DNA of 33,941 nucleotides. It comes from Schoenoplectus triqueter. Lineage: Eukaryota; Streptophyta; Magnoliopsida; Poales; Cyperaceae. The position numbers and the translations under genes were made by a program. The notes beneath the pieces were generated by a model. The model had not been told where the DNA came from. It ran no database searches and was given only the letters and a program-made list of their open reading frames with translations. The stretch lies in NCBI GenBank assembly GCA_964058805.1, contig CAXKVV010001385.1, positions 1 through 33,941 of the forward strand. The letters are read 5' to 3'. This document shows, one piece after another, positions 1-10,559 of this stretch; within the stretch, counting starts at the first letter, position 1; each line of letters opens with the position of its first letter.

Positions 1-899
1 GTATGCACCTCCATACAGGTTGTATGGTCCCTTTCTAGAAAAATAGAACAAAGAAGGCAGCGAATTAATGGCGCAATTTCCTTCTCCTTCTAGCTGATCT
101 CTCTTATATAAATGCATCACTGCTGCCTAGGGTTTAGAGGAGGCACTCTTACATTGGCCACCATACACAACACCTCCATCCTCGTCTTCCACCATCACAA
201 AGCCCTAATCGCCGGCCAATCCAGCGACCGTCCGAGATATCGAAGACCCGAAGCTGTGAGAGGAGATTAGATCTGACACAGAAGACTTGCTCAGAGCATC
301 ATCTAGAGTTTGATTCATCTCTATGTTGTATCTCTATCGTTACTGTAACTTCTGTTACAATGATCTTTGTTTTCGCATCATGTATCTTTACTATGTTTTT
401 ATATACCGTAATGAGCGGCTAAATACTCTAGTTCTTAGGGGTGAAGGATGTGAAACTTGAATTATGATTTCTTATTAAATATTTTTGTTAATTTATAGTT
501 ATGTTTGATGTGTTGTGTATTATTATTATGCTTGTCTGATCTGCTTGACCAACTGCTAGGATATGTCTTGAGCCAAGGCTAGACTCTCAAACCATTTAAG
601 ACTTGAGTAGTTTTTCAATGGTTTTTCTAAATATAATATGTAGATCTGGGACCCGAGAGGGTAGATCGGGTTGTGCCTGAAAGGTTGAACCCCTTTCTAA
701 TATAGAGATCTGAGCATACCTACAAGAAATCAGCACTCAATCTAAGGGATCTAAGTCAACATGTGAGAGTTGAGGTTTATGTGAACTTAGAAATCCCATC
801 CGACCACCAACTACACAAACAAACCAATATGCGAGAGTTGATGTATGTTGTCTAGGTACTAGCTTGTTAGGATTCGCGCAACTAGCGAAGAAAATAACA
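1..899 (+). mobile_element. LTR-retrotransposon-like sequence, left part (interrupted by hAT)
   Basis: No open gene is present. A TATA-like stretch (tatataaatg, about 105-114) is followed by a leader-like, C-rich segment (about 125-300). After that comes AT-rich sequence with short blocks of the kind found in plant LTRs. The sequence resumes at 4281 after the hAT element, because the 8-bp target TTTAGAAG is present on both sides. Joined across the insertion, it runs on to a 'ccctgtggatcaacccc' type segment at about 4509, reminiscent of plant LTR 3' portions. I see no gag-pol, primer-binding site or second LTR, and the left end lies outside the window. LTR identity is inferred from general resemblance; it could be another old repeat. 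Confidence 0.4.
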
Positions 900-907
900 T
901 TTAGAAG
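900..907. repeat. hAT target-site duplication, left copy
   Basis: TTTAGAAG lies directly outside the left terminal inverted repeat and is matched exactly by 4273-4280. Eight-base duplications are the hallmark of hAT superfamily insertion. Confidence 0.9.
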
Positions 908-3900
908 CAGTAGCAGAATCAAAATTTTATTTCAATGGGGTCATACCTATATATAATAATACAAAATGCCACACAGAAAAATAACACACTAGAATCAGCA
1001 ATTGAAACTACATATATCATATCGTTGTTACTAATATCCAAGCAAAACTCTCACATTTTTTTAACTAAAAAACAACAAAAAAAACTAAAATACTAATATT
1101 TTCAACAAGCAACTATGTTAAGTCAATTGTTTAACTATATATTTCAAAATATAAAATAAAATATCAAACAAGTCAAACATATCATAGTATTATAGAAATC
1201 ACATTTTATCCAAAGGTAACAACTCTTCTCTGCGGGTTCTCATTCTTTGATAATGTTGTATGATCGGTTCATTAGAAATTTCATCAAATACATCATTCTC
1301 TATGTATGTTATAAGACAATCATTCATCCACCCATCACACATTTTATTCCTAAGTTTCGTCTTTATGTACTTCATTGTTGAAAATGCCCTTTCAACGGTT
1401 GCTGTCGTCACCGGTAAAAGTAATGCTAACTTTAAAAGCATATATACGTTAGGATAGATAATACTCTTTTGTGTCTCCACTAATTTCTTTGATAGGTCAT
1501 TAAGATCTTTGAGATCAAGAAATCTTTTATCAGATCTGGCATCGAGAATATAAGTCTCAAGTTGATAACCAAGTGTAATAGGGTTAACACTGGAAAACTC
1601 AGATGGATAAAATGATGCTAACTTGAGTAACATTTCCTTATCAAATGTATAAAAGGACTCTCTTGGATTCAAACATGCTACACAAAGTAGTAGCATGTTG
1701 AAGTTGCATGTCTAGAACCGTATAAAATATCTCAACTTGGTATCTATGCAAATTGGTGATTTGTTGTGATTTACACCGTGATCTCCGATATACAAACATA
1801 TCCTCCATGTTAGGTATAGCTATGCCATGATTATTGCAAAATAAAGAAACCACATGCAAAAGAGATTCCCATCCATCCTCTCTCATGGTTTGCAATTGGA
1901 CTTTTGTCACTTTCACAAGTGCCATAGCATTCGCTATGTCTTGATCTTTTCGTTGTAAAACAATTGAAAGCTCATTTGTGATTCCCAAAATATCTTGCAT
2001 TAGATGTGAAACAAAGATAAAATCAAAGGTTTGTAATGAATCAAGCAATATTTTTGCTTCAGCTCTTTGCTCCGATTTTTTTGCCTCTTTCTCAACAATC
2101 TCTAACACATCAAGTATAGAGGAAAAAAGAATGACTAAGTTAGAAATAGATCCAAAGTGAGAACCCCATCGGGTCTCACCAGGCCGTTGAAGACCAACTT
2201 CTTGGTTAAGACCTCTTCTAATTTCAAGATCACCATTGTCTAAAGCCTCACTGATTTCAGAAGCTCGCTTCTCCCTTAGCATATCTCAACGCTTACAAGA
2301 AGCACCGACTACATTTTGAGTGGTACAAATAAAATTAAAGACTCGAGCAACATCAATTTGTTTTTTTGCAACGGCCACAAGTGTTAACTGAAGCTGATGT
2401 GCAAAACAATGCACATAATATGCTGAAGAATTTTCCCTTAAAATCAAGCTCTTAAGCCCATTGAACTCACCTTGCATGTTGCTTGCTCCATCATAACCTT
2501 GACCCCGTACCATTGATAAACTCAAGTTATGTTCTGCTAATAAAGAACAAATTAATGTCTTAAGTGAGATAGATGTTGTATCCATCACATGCACAATTCC
2601 TAAAAGCCTCTCTACAACACTTCCATCTCTACGAACAAACCGTATAACTAAAGCCATTTGTTCTTTGCAAGATACATCACGCGACTCGTCAACTAAAATG
2701 CAAAAAAAATCACCTCCAAGTTCAACTATAATGGCTTTGGTAGTTTCACTTGCTGCAGCCTTCACTATTTCCTTTTGAAACAGAGGACTTGTCAATTGTA
2801 AATTTTTTGGAGCATTTTCTAAAACAACATTATTCACTATCGGATTGTGATATGCAAGGAACCGTAATAGCTCAAGAAAATTCCCTCTATTTCTTGAACT
2901 TTTAGACTCATCATGTGCACGAAAAGCCATCCCTTGACGTAGAAGAAACCGTATAGAGTCGAGTGATGCGGTCAACTGAATTCGATAGTCCTTCTTAGAT
3001 TGCTCGGATTTCTTATTAAAAATGGTTGCTATTGCTTGTCTTTGGTTCTTCAAGGCTTCACCCATCTTAACAGCTTGATTGTGACTACTATTAACATCAC
3101 CAACATGAGTGTACAATCTGTCCTTCTTGTTCCATCCTTTAAAACTAGTAGTGACAAAAGAGTCACCGCCTCCTTGTTGTCCAACTTCGAGCTTGAACAA
3201 AAAACAATATAAGCAAAATGCTGCCTCTTCCTCTTCACTGTATTCTAACCAACTACCAAACTCATTAAACCAATCGGGATTGAAACGACGAGCCTTACCT
3301 CCAATATCTCTTTGTGTGAAGTTGTGATGCCAAGGTTGAGTTGGACCCTTATTGAGGTATGCCCTTCTCACATCATCTCGATCACTCGGATGGTAATCAG
3401 AAACTTGTCTTCGCTTTCTTGGATCTGATTCGGGTTTGAATTCATTTAAAAAATAAAATATCCAAATTGATTTTAGTTCCATGCTTCACTACTTGTTTCG
3501 ATATATAGAAGTTCAAAGTATGAAATAGAAGTTAACAGAGAAAGGGAAGAAGCTTTAGGGAAAGGTAGTCAATTGTAGAGTTCTGATATTAAACTTGTTT
3601 TATCATAGCCAATTCCTTTCTTAAAACTAAAATCTCTTAGGTAATTCAAGTAGTTCACAACACAAACTAATTTTAGTTGTCATGCCATGCTTCACAATAG
3701 CAAATCCCAATTGATTTTAATTCACAAACTGAACCTCGTTACCATAATATCACATACCAGAAAGTATAATAAAAAAGAAAGAACACAAAAAGGGATATTG
3801 GAGGAAATCCAAATTGATTTTAGTTCAGAACCTCATTAGTCGTTATCGTAATCCCCATAGGCCATAAACCTAGAGTTTAGATCGATTTTGAAGAGAAGAA

Positions 3901-4272
3901 ACAAATGATTAGAGTTTGACAAAATACCTAAAATAGTTTGAGAGAAATCGACGGGCTTCAAATCTGACGAGCAGGATGCACTGCACATGCCCTTTTCCCT
4001 TCTCTTCTTTTTGATTATAAGCAGCTACACGTCTATACCACTGCACACTTAAGTTGTGCCAAAATGAGTTATTAGAAAATATTTGAATACACCAGGAGTA
4101 TTACACCAAATTCACTGGACTGGGGTCCTCTTTATGTTCAGCTTATATTTGAGTGGGGTCTTTGCCCTAAATATAATTAAAAAATTAACGTTCCAAATTG
4201 ACTATGTAAAGAACTCTAAATTTTTGAGTGGGGTCATGTGACCCCACTGAATCCTATACAGTTCCGCCACTG
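908..4272 (-). mobile_element. hAT superfamily DNA transposon, full length (3365 bp), transposase decayed
   Basis: The left end reads CAGTAGCAGA and the right end, read inward on the minus strand, reads CAGTGGCGGA. These are terminal inverted repeats that differ at two positions, and a second matching block (GGGGTCA) lies a short way inside each end. Perfect 8-bp target duplications (TTTAGAAG) flank both ends. The interior encodes, on the minus strand, a TTF-type zinc-finger / DUF4371 / hAT-dimerisation transposase (1199-3482). The right subterminal region (4100-4272) repeats GAGTGGGGTC several times and includes a small inverted repeat around 4228-4246, typical of transposase-binding subterminal DNA. 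908-1198 and 3483-4272 are AT-rich noncoding element sequence. The element is complete in structure, but its transposase has a stop and a frameshift, so it should be non-autonomous now. Confidence 0.92.
1199..3482 (-). pseudogene. hAT transposase (zinc finger MYM-type 1-like), broken
   Basis: Three minus-strand open segments, 3482-2286, 2285-1698 and 1696-1199, together cover a plant hAT transposase of the TTF-type zinc finger plus DUF4371 type. The first holds the TTF finger (WLEYS...AFCLYCFLF, roughly residues 78-95), the DUF4371 region, the catalytic-type motif LVDESRD and GYDGASNM. The second holds the conserved block with TRWGSHFGS. The third holds the C-terminal dimerisation domain (LLLPVTTATVERAFSTMK). 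Breaks: an in-frame TGA at 2286-2288 directly after CKR, and a frame change near 1697 after DMQLQ, where about a dozen residues usual for the family seem missing, so a deletion is likely. The start used, at 3482, lies close to a probable lost splice acceptor, so the true N-terminus may have been in an upstream exon. This is a decayed transposase, not a host gene. Confidence 0.88.
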
Positions 4273-4280
4273 TTTAGAAG
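4273..4280. repeat. hAT target-site duplication, right copy
   Basis: TTTAGAAG immediately follows the right terminus (...CCGCCACTG) and matches 900-907 exactly. Confidence 0.9.
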
Positions 4281-4570
4281 TAGTTGTGACTTGTCTGAGT
4301 CCATACAGACCATATAGTCCAGATCCGAGTGGAACTAACCTATATCCTTAGAAACTATTATCTCATTAAACCCAAAACATAAAAAGATTTAGTTATCATT
4401 ATCTGTTCTTTAATTTAAATCACCAACACTCCTGAACATACCTCCCTGTTTTATTTATTTGAACATCTAGATACCAAAAGTAAAACAAATCTGATAATCA
4501 TCTTCGTCCCTGTGGATCAACCCCTTACTACACCAATGTAGATCGTACACTTGCGGCCGAGCCAAGTAAC
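4281..4570 (+). mobile_element. LTR-retrotransposon-like sequence, right part
   Basis: This is the continuation of the sequence left of the hAT element. It contains the segment near 4507-4560 (ccctgtggatcaacccctt, then gtacacttgcggccga) that resembles the 3' part of plant LTRs. No coding potential is seen. The right boundary is uncertain. Confidence 0.35.
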
Positions 4571-5320
4571 GTAAGAGTTTATAAATTTTAAAAGCCCAGA
4601 ACGCACGCACCGTGTGTGCATCACTCAAGTATCATAAGAATAAGCACACATTGAGAGTGTGGTGAAGGCCGGAATGTTGATTGGGCACAATATTATTGGT
4701 GGGCATAGGACGAGCCCAAACTATCTATCACGGAGATACAACCGTACGACTATGCGCAACATTATACTTATATAGGGTGATATTACAAGAGAGATGTCTA
4801 CAATCTGATACGGAATGAATACTAACGAGCAATTGAATCAGCCAATACCGCACCCCGAGGAGTCTGTGGATAGATTGACATATGTGCCACACTCACACCA
4901 AAATCCCGAACGATTAGCATTTAACCAAACTATTTTTTCTTACTTAAGCTCTCCACATAACTTATGATATAGAATAAAATATATATATGTAGATATTTCA
5001 TTTAGTCAAAAATGCATTCACCGTTGTTGGTTGACTTACAACGCCCGAAAATACATAGTTTGACAAACATGAATTGAGACAAATTAAGAATTTAATGCGC
5101 GATTTAGTGTATCTTACTATCTTTATATTTTCACAACAATACTTACATCCGCATGACAATTTAAAATTTATCCATTTTAACTTGTAGTTATTTTTTATTG
5201 AATTAATTTTAGTTAATTTAATTTATTTAAATATGTGTAATTTAATTGCACAAGTCTTCCAATGGATTTTGAGGATATTGATATCTCTGTCGTTGACCCT
5301 TAAACTGACGGCTCACCTGA
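4571..5320. other. AT-rich intergenic DNA, no gene seen
   Basis: No open frame with coding character, no RNA gene and no clear repeat boundary. The first 250 bases are more mixed in composition and may still belong to the upstream repeat. From about 4920 the sequence is strongly AT-rich. Confidence 0.5.
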
Positions 5321-5545
5321 CTTCGACATATTTTAAGGAGATTTCACTTCGATCCGGGTGTTGGTACCTCTGATGCCCAATATGAGGCTCCTTGCGCGTC
5401 GTCGTATGATACCCCTGGCCCGTCCACCCGAGTGCCCGAGACGCAAGCACCTGCCAGTGTAAGGCACGAGCGTCCTCATCATGAAATCCAACCAAGAGAC
5501 ACATACAGCCCGTCTCTCATTATGAGAATGTTTTGTCGGCATTGA
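5321..5545 (+). pseudogene. GC-rich coding-like relic, unrecognised
   Basis: A plus-strand frame is open for 74 codons with no initiating ATG at its start (it follows TGA at 5318-5320 and ends at TGA 5543-5545). The encoded peptide is rich in Pro, His, Arg and Ser (for example YDTPGPSTRVPETQAPAS and PRDTYSPSL), and it stands out as a GC-rich island in very AT-rich surroundings. Overlapping minus-strand frames are also open, as expected for GC-rich DNA. It looks like the tail of a decayed coding sequence, perhaps from a transposon, but I do not recognise the family. Confidence 0.25.
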
Positions 5546-6599
5546 TGTATTTTTTTTATTTCAGGGACTGTAGTTTATATTTTATTTTATTCGAGATACT
5601 ATACTTTATTTTTTTTTATTTATGGTTTGAAATTCAGTTTTTCTTATTTATGGTTTGAAATTAAGATCTTACAAACCTTTAAAATACTAAATCATTAAAC
5701 ATACATTAAACATTTAGCTAGTACAATATCATTTTAAAATAATAAAATATAATATTTTTTTTTAAATCATCAAACAAATGAAAATATACAACTACTTCAT
5801 TTTATTTTAAATAAATAACTCAACTTAACTTAACTAAATACTAAACTTAACAAAATTTTAAAAAAATAAATAAATCTGAAACTGAATTTGAAATTCGGTT
5901 CTTCAAATTCGATCCGACCAAGCACAAGCAAAAAACAATCTTACCACTTTCCGATTTTTATTTATTTTATTTATCAAAAAAAAATCTGTCTGTATCCATG
6001 CAAATGACAAGTGACAAAATTGTGGGCTCAAATCGTCTCAAAAAATTTTTACTGTAATCATCTACCTATGTGAGCTCATATACATACAGCTACAATTTTG
6101 ATGGCAATCTGATTATTTTGCCCGCCAATATGTTTATTTTGAATCAGGTTTGCTGTAATCTACTCTTCCCTGTTCATGTTGATTGGAATTTTTCTTTTTC
6201 TTTTCTTTTTATCCTCACAAATAATTGGGAATTGCTAATCACAATCAGATCTTGAACAAATTGAGCAATCAATTCGTCCCTACGAATGAGAACAAAATGC
6301 ATTTAGTTGTACAAAATAAGTTAAAACTTAAATAAAGCAAGTCTCTATTCATTCCGTTAGTTTCTTTGTTTGTAAACAAGTGCCTCTGAAGAAGAAATTT
6401 TCTATTAAAACTGTGAACAGGAGACAGTGTACTGCCACACACCTATACCAAATTAGTCATAATTTCTCGTTATATGATGTACAACAGCTTCTGTAGTTGC
6501 TTTCATTTTCCTACAACAGCGAAGGCTTTAAATATTGCCCTTTTAGCTGATGAACAATTGAAGTACACAAGAAGAAGATAAATGAGAAAAATCACAAAC
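5546..6599. other. AT-rich intergenic DNA, no gene seen
   Basis: Long A/T runs and no coding-like frame beyond a roughly 60-codon ORF at 6070-6255 of ordinary AT-rich composition. No RNA gene or bounded repeat was seen. Confidence 0.5.
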
Positions 6600-6605
6600 G
6601 TGCAT

Positions 6606-6861
6606 TCATATAGTACTAGTGATCATGAACAGCCGCGGCTTGCGAGGCCCTCCGCATGGAATTGCCCCAAACATAATGTTGCTTCTGATGCCACCGACAT
6701 CTGAAGGACCGGGGATGCAGTGTCGGCGAGCAAATGCACCGAATGGTCCTGCTTTGTGACTTGGAAACGCGCTGCTCCCCTGTTGATCCTTCATGAGAGA
6801 TTACCCTATGGTTTGTTGGGGTGTTGGAGAAAGGTGGAGGTGGATTCTTAGGATGGCACAT
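6606..6861 (-). CDS. possible small ORFs (62 and 81 codons, overlapping frames), unrecognised
   Basis: Two minus-strand frames overlap here: an ATG frame from 6794 to 6606 (62 codons, starting MKDQQGSSAFPSHKAGPF) and one from 6861 to 6616 (81 codons, starting MCHPKNPPPPFSNTP). The segment is GC-richer than its surroundings. A TATA-like sequence (CTTATATACTT on the minus strand) lies at about 7027-7038, and pyrimidine-rich leader-like DNA lies between, which would suit a short transcript. Neither peptide has a clear signal peptide or a domain I know. It could be a small-peptide gene, a long noncoding RNA or chance. Which frame, if either, is used cannot be decided from the sequence. Confidence 0.2.
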
Positions 6862-7003
6862 GAGTAAAACTGTGAAAGAGAATTTAGTGGTGATGCAAAA
6901 GGAGGAATTATGTGGGAATAGAGGGAATGTGTAGCTTGAAAAAAGGATTATCTGTCATTTAAATTTATGGTTGCCTTTTTGGTAGTTTTGCATGTGTGCC
7001 CAT

Positions 7004-7240
7004 GTAAGTGTTATATTTGGTAATTAAGTATATAAGCTAGTTCTCATGGTTGGATCATCAAACCTGTTGATCTGTATACATTTGATAACTTAAAGGCGTC
7101 ACAATGCAGATGTTGTTGAAATTGGTAAGTGTTATATTTTGTAATTAAATAGTAGCTTGTTCTCATGGTTGGATTATCAAATCAGTTGATCTATATACAT
7201 GAGATAAATTAAAAGCACAATACAGATGTTATTAAAATTG
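7004..7240. repeat. diverged tandem duplication, about 121-bp unit
   Basis: Copy one runs 7004-7124 and copy two 7125 to about 7240. Shared blocks in the same order include GTAAGTGTTATATTT, TTCTCATGGTTGGAT, GTTGATCT and CAGATGTT. The copies differ by scattered substitutions and short indels, so the duplication is not recent. Confidence 0.8.
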
Positions 7241-8184
7241 ATCATTAAAAAAATCTTAATCTCTTATCAAACTAACATTTATACTCAGTAGTAGAGCTTA
7301 ATAGAAACCGAAGAGGCTGCAACTCTCCAAAAAATTTGAAAACTAATATATCGATTAATAATTTAAAATTTTTATGATAATTATACTATAATTTAGTATT
7401 ATAGTTTCTAAAAAATTTACGACATAATATTTTAAATGTCTAAAGTTATTTTATCCACCGCGGAATTTCCAGTCAAACTGGCCACCACATGCACTTATCA
7501 TTTTAGTAAATAATTTCTTCATGACTTGGCTAATAGTAATTGCCTACAATAATCATGCAATCATATATTTTTCAGATCTTTAGTTAATAAAAATGAATAA
7601 ATAAATTACAGGGCTCCAATTGCATATTCAACTTCTCTAATTAGTTTTGTATGATTAGAATGTATGGAGGAATGAGATTCTTAATTGGGTGAAGGGGAGA
7701 GAGGATAAGAGCAAGGGTTAGGAGTTGAGAGATTCTTTCAGAGTCTGTATGGCGTGACGGTGGCGTGTCACGCGGATGGGATCCCTTAAGTGAGGTGGCA
7801 AAGCATGAAAACGAATTCCTCAGTTTGCTTTTGCCTCGTTATATTCCGAGACCTTTTTTCTGATTCGCTAAGACTTCAGAGCCGCACAAGGCACGCTCCA
7901 TTCGGTACCAAAGCAGTACCCAGCCAAGACGTCTCACTTTCCTTCTTTTCTGTTTTGTCCTGTTTCAGGAACTGAGCTCTTTCCTGAAAAAGGATGATCA
8001 CAAAAATGGAGCTGAGCAATAGAATGGATTGTTTAGTTCGTGTACGGAAAATAATTTCAGTTGGGAAATGTTTGGGTGGTTCTGATATTTTGATGTTTAA
8101 TTTTTTATTTCGTGATCACAATTAATTTAAATATTATATTTATTTATTTGAAAATAAGATAAATTAATTTAAATGATATTTTTT
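7241..8184. other. intergenic DNA, no gene supported
   Basis: Mostly AT-rich. A more mixed-composition stretch at about 7690-7990 holds a 61-codon plus-strand frame beginning at a GTG, with no ATG at its start and no recognisable product. I see no RNA gene or bounded element. Confidence 0.45.
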
Positions 8185-8380
8185 ACTTTTTCTATCTCTT
8201 AATCTTTGTCTCTTTTTCATTTTCTTTATCTCTCTCGTCTCCCCTCTTTCTCTTCTTTATCTATCATTTCTCTCTATCTTCGTCTCTCCTCTCTCAATAT
8301 CTCTCTATTCATCCCTCTCTAGTCTCTCCTACTTTCTCTCTCTTTATTTTTCTCCCTCGCACTCAATCTCTCGTTATCTT
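8185..8380 (+). repeat. pyrimidine (TC-rich) tract, about 190 bp
   Basis: Nearly uninterrupted C and T on the plus strand, with many TCTCTC and CTCTCTAT runs. It is a degenerate low-complexity tract, not coding. Confidence 0.8.
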
Positions 8381-8419
8381 TTTTATTATTTAAATTAATT
8401 AATTTTGTAATCTAATTAT

Positions 8420-8612
8420 TAAGTTTGATATTTAGGTTAGTGAACTTAACATTCGAGTTATTTATGTATTTTTAAGTTAATGGACTTGATGTTCAAGTTA
8501 ATTTACTTGATATTTAAGTTCATAAGCTTAATATTTAAGTTATTCTTAATTAATTATTACTCGAGTTAATTCATTTAATATTTAAGTAAGTGAATTAGTA
8601 TTTAATTTAATA
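8420..8612. repeat. degenerate AT-rich minisatellite with TTAAGTTAAT / CTTGATATT motifs
   Basis: The motif (A)TTTAAGTTA followed by CTT-A/G-ATATT recurs about every 20-25 bases, for example near 8429, 8471, 8493, 8512, 8533 and 8579. Because TTAAGTTAA and its complement TTAACTTAA both occur, the array reads similarly on both strands. Confidence 0.6.
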
Positions 8613-10170
8613 ACATCAATTTTGATATCAACTTGTGCATCATCATATCAGCTTTTATAACAATATTATAAATATATTGTTGGTGTTGATATATGTTTGT
8701 CTATAACATATTCAGTTATATTATTCTGTCTAATAGACCTATTATTTACTTTTTATATTGATCATATATTATAACACCCCAAAAATAGTTATTCTATTAT
8801 TTCTTTTAAAAGGCTTTTGTTTTATGGATGTAAATCAGAAACCAATTATTGACATTGAATACTTTCTTTAAGAAAAATGGTGGGTACTACCTTTTTGAAT
8901 GGATTGTGACTAGAAACAAATATTAGTTAATTGTTACATTAGGAGAACATTCCTTTAAACCAAAAATTTTATATGTTATGTGAACAATTTAATAATTTGA
9001 ATAACCCACAAGTGGTGGAGGTAGACTCAATTGAACTTTTATTTTATTTTTCTTGTCACCGGCTTTAACTTATCTTAGTAGTACATGAAGATAAACAATA
9101 TACATCATTTCATGAGGTTTTCTCCTAGTTATTTATTTTCCAGTTTCTTATTTGTAAGTCATTGAAAATATATTTGAGATGGTCTTTTCTTTTTCTTTTC
9201 AACTAAATAGGCCCGTAACTTTGTTAGATAACGAAGTTCGTTCTTTTCCTATTTAAATAAACTAATATTTAAAATTCATTCAGGTAGCACTTGATATAAA
9301 TGAATCATTTACGTGTATTATAGTTTCATACACAAAAATATTACAAGCCCATCATAGCACAACAAAAAACATAGAATGAAAAAAAAATATCATATTTTAT
9401 TAGTACTTAAACTAAATATTATATTTTAAAATATGCATATTCTTTTGAAGAGTCACTGATGATCCTATTTTGCAGGTTATGATCATTGACTAATGGAGCA
9501 AAAATTATTATTTTTATTGCTCATAAACTTTTCTTAATTTCTGTATGATATGCTTAGATTGTTGTGATCATGGCTTATTAACATAAGTATATAGAAGATG
9601 AAATTATAAATATTTATTGTATTAAAATAAAATAAACTAATTAATTATTTTTTTATGTACCGCACTTAAATTTTAATTAAATATTTAACTCATGTAAATT
9701 TGAGTATTTTACCCCAATACTTTAAAAAGCTGGCTCCCCCTGCATAACGTGTAATGCTAGGTCCATCACGAAAAATAACGATGTACAACGGGTGAGAAAA
9801 AGACGAATATCGTTCGGCCGAAGGGAAATACTTTGGGCCGGGAGAAGCTCTGTTGAATGGCCTTGTTATCTTTATGAAAGAAAAAATTAGAATTGTTGAT
9901 ATCTAGATAGGGTGAGAGAGTATTGAAGTCCATAAGCGTTCGTTCTTTCTTTTTGTTCGTTCTACAGACATATTGTTTTAGAACTCATCTGGCTGGAATT
10001 AATTTTAGAAGAAGCAATTCTGAACCGATTAGTTCTTGATGTCCATGCAGTGGATTACTATATTTAAGCAAAATGACAAAAATAAGAAACAAGCAAGATG
10101 TAGATTTCACAAGCTGACAAGCTTCTTGTCAAATAACAGTATAACACTGTACACCTTTAAATAATAGAAA
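8613..10170. other. AT-rich intergenic DNA, no gene seen
   Basis: No coding-like frame or RNA gene is seen. Composition is uniformly AT-rich except a short GC-richer stretch near 9730-9860. The last few hundred bases before 10560 probably belong to the 3' end of the lectin receptor kinase transcript. Confidence 0.45.
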
Positions 10171-10559
10171 CCTCGTTCTGGGAAATAAGAAAGGAAAAAA
10201 ACAAAAGCGAGATATAAAGCAGCTTACTTTACACTTCACAGTATACACTATGAGGAAAACCAATACACCATGTGGTCACGTTGCGTATACTGCACAATAA
10301 CTCCTCTCCAACAAGAGAATTGGAAAAGAAAAATAAGAATCAAGTATCAACAAAGCACAACAAGTGAATGCAATCACCAAAACAAGATGAAAAAAGAAAA
10401 GTAAAACCAAAATCTGCAAATTGGGTCTTCGAAGTAATGATGAACACCACTCACCCCAATCCACAGGCGCCCTCAAAGTCTCTCATACTATATTGGATCA
10501 GCAGTAAAGGTGGAAGACGATGGATTGCCACTTTTGCCTATGCCAGAATTTTCACTTAT
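10171..10559 (-). other. probable 3' untranslated region of the lectin receptor kinase
   Basis: This lies directly downstream of the minus-strand stop codon. No coding-like frame consistent with a gene is present, and the poly(A) site is not evident. Confidence 0.4.

Noticed and set aside
5313..5542. Minus-strand ORFs of 63 and 69 codons
   Set aside because: They overlap each other and the more protein-like plus frame; such frames are expected in a GC-rich patch.
7790..7975. 61-codon plus ORF as a gene
   Set aside because: It starts at GTG, with no ATG for the full frame, no recognisable domain and no supporting splice or promoter structure.
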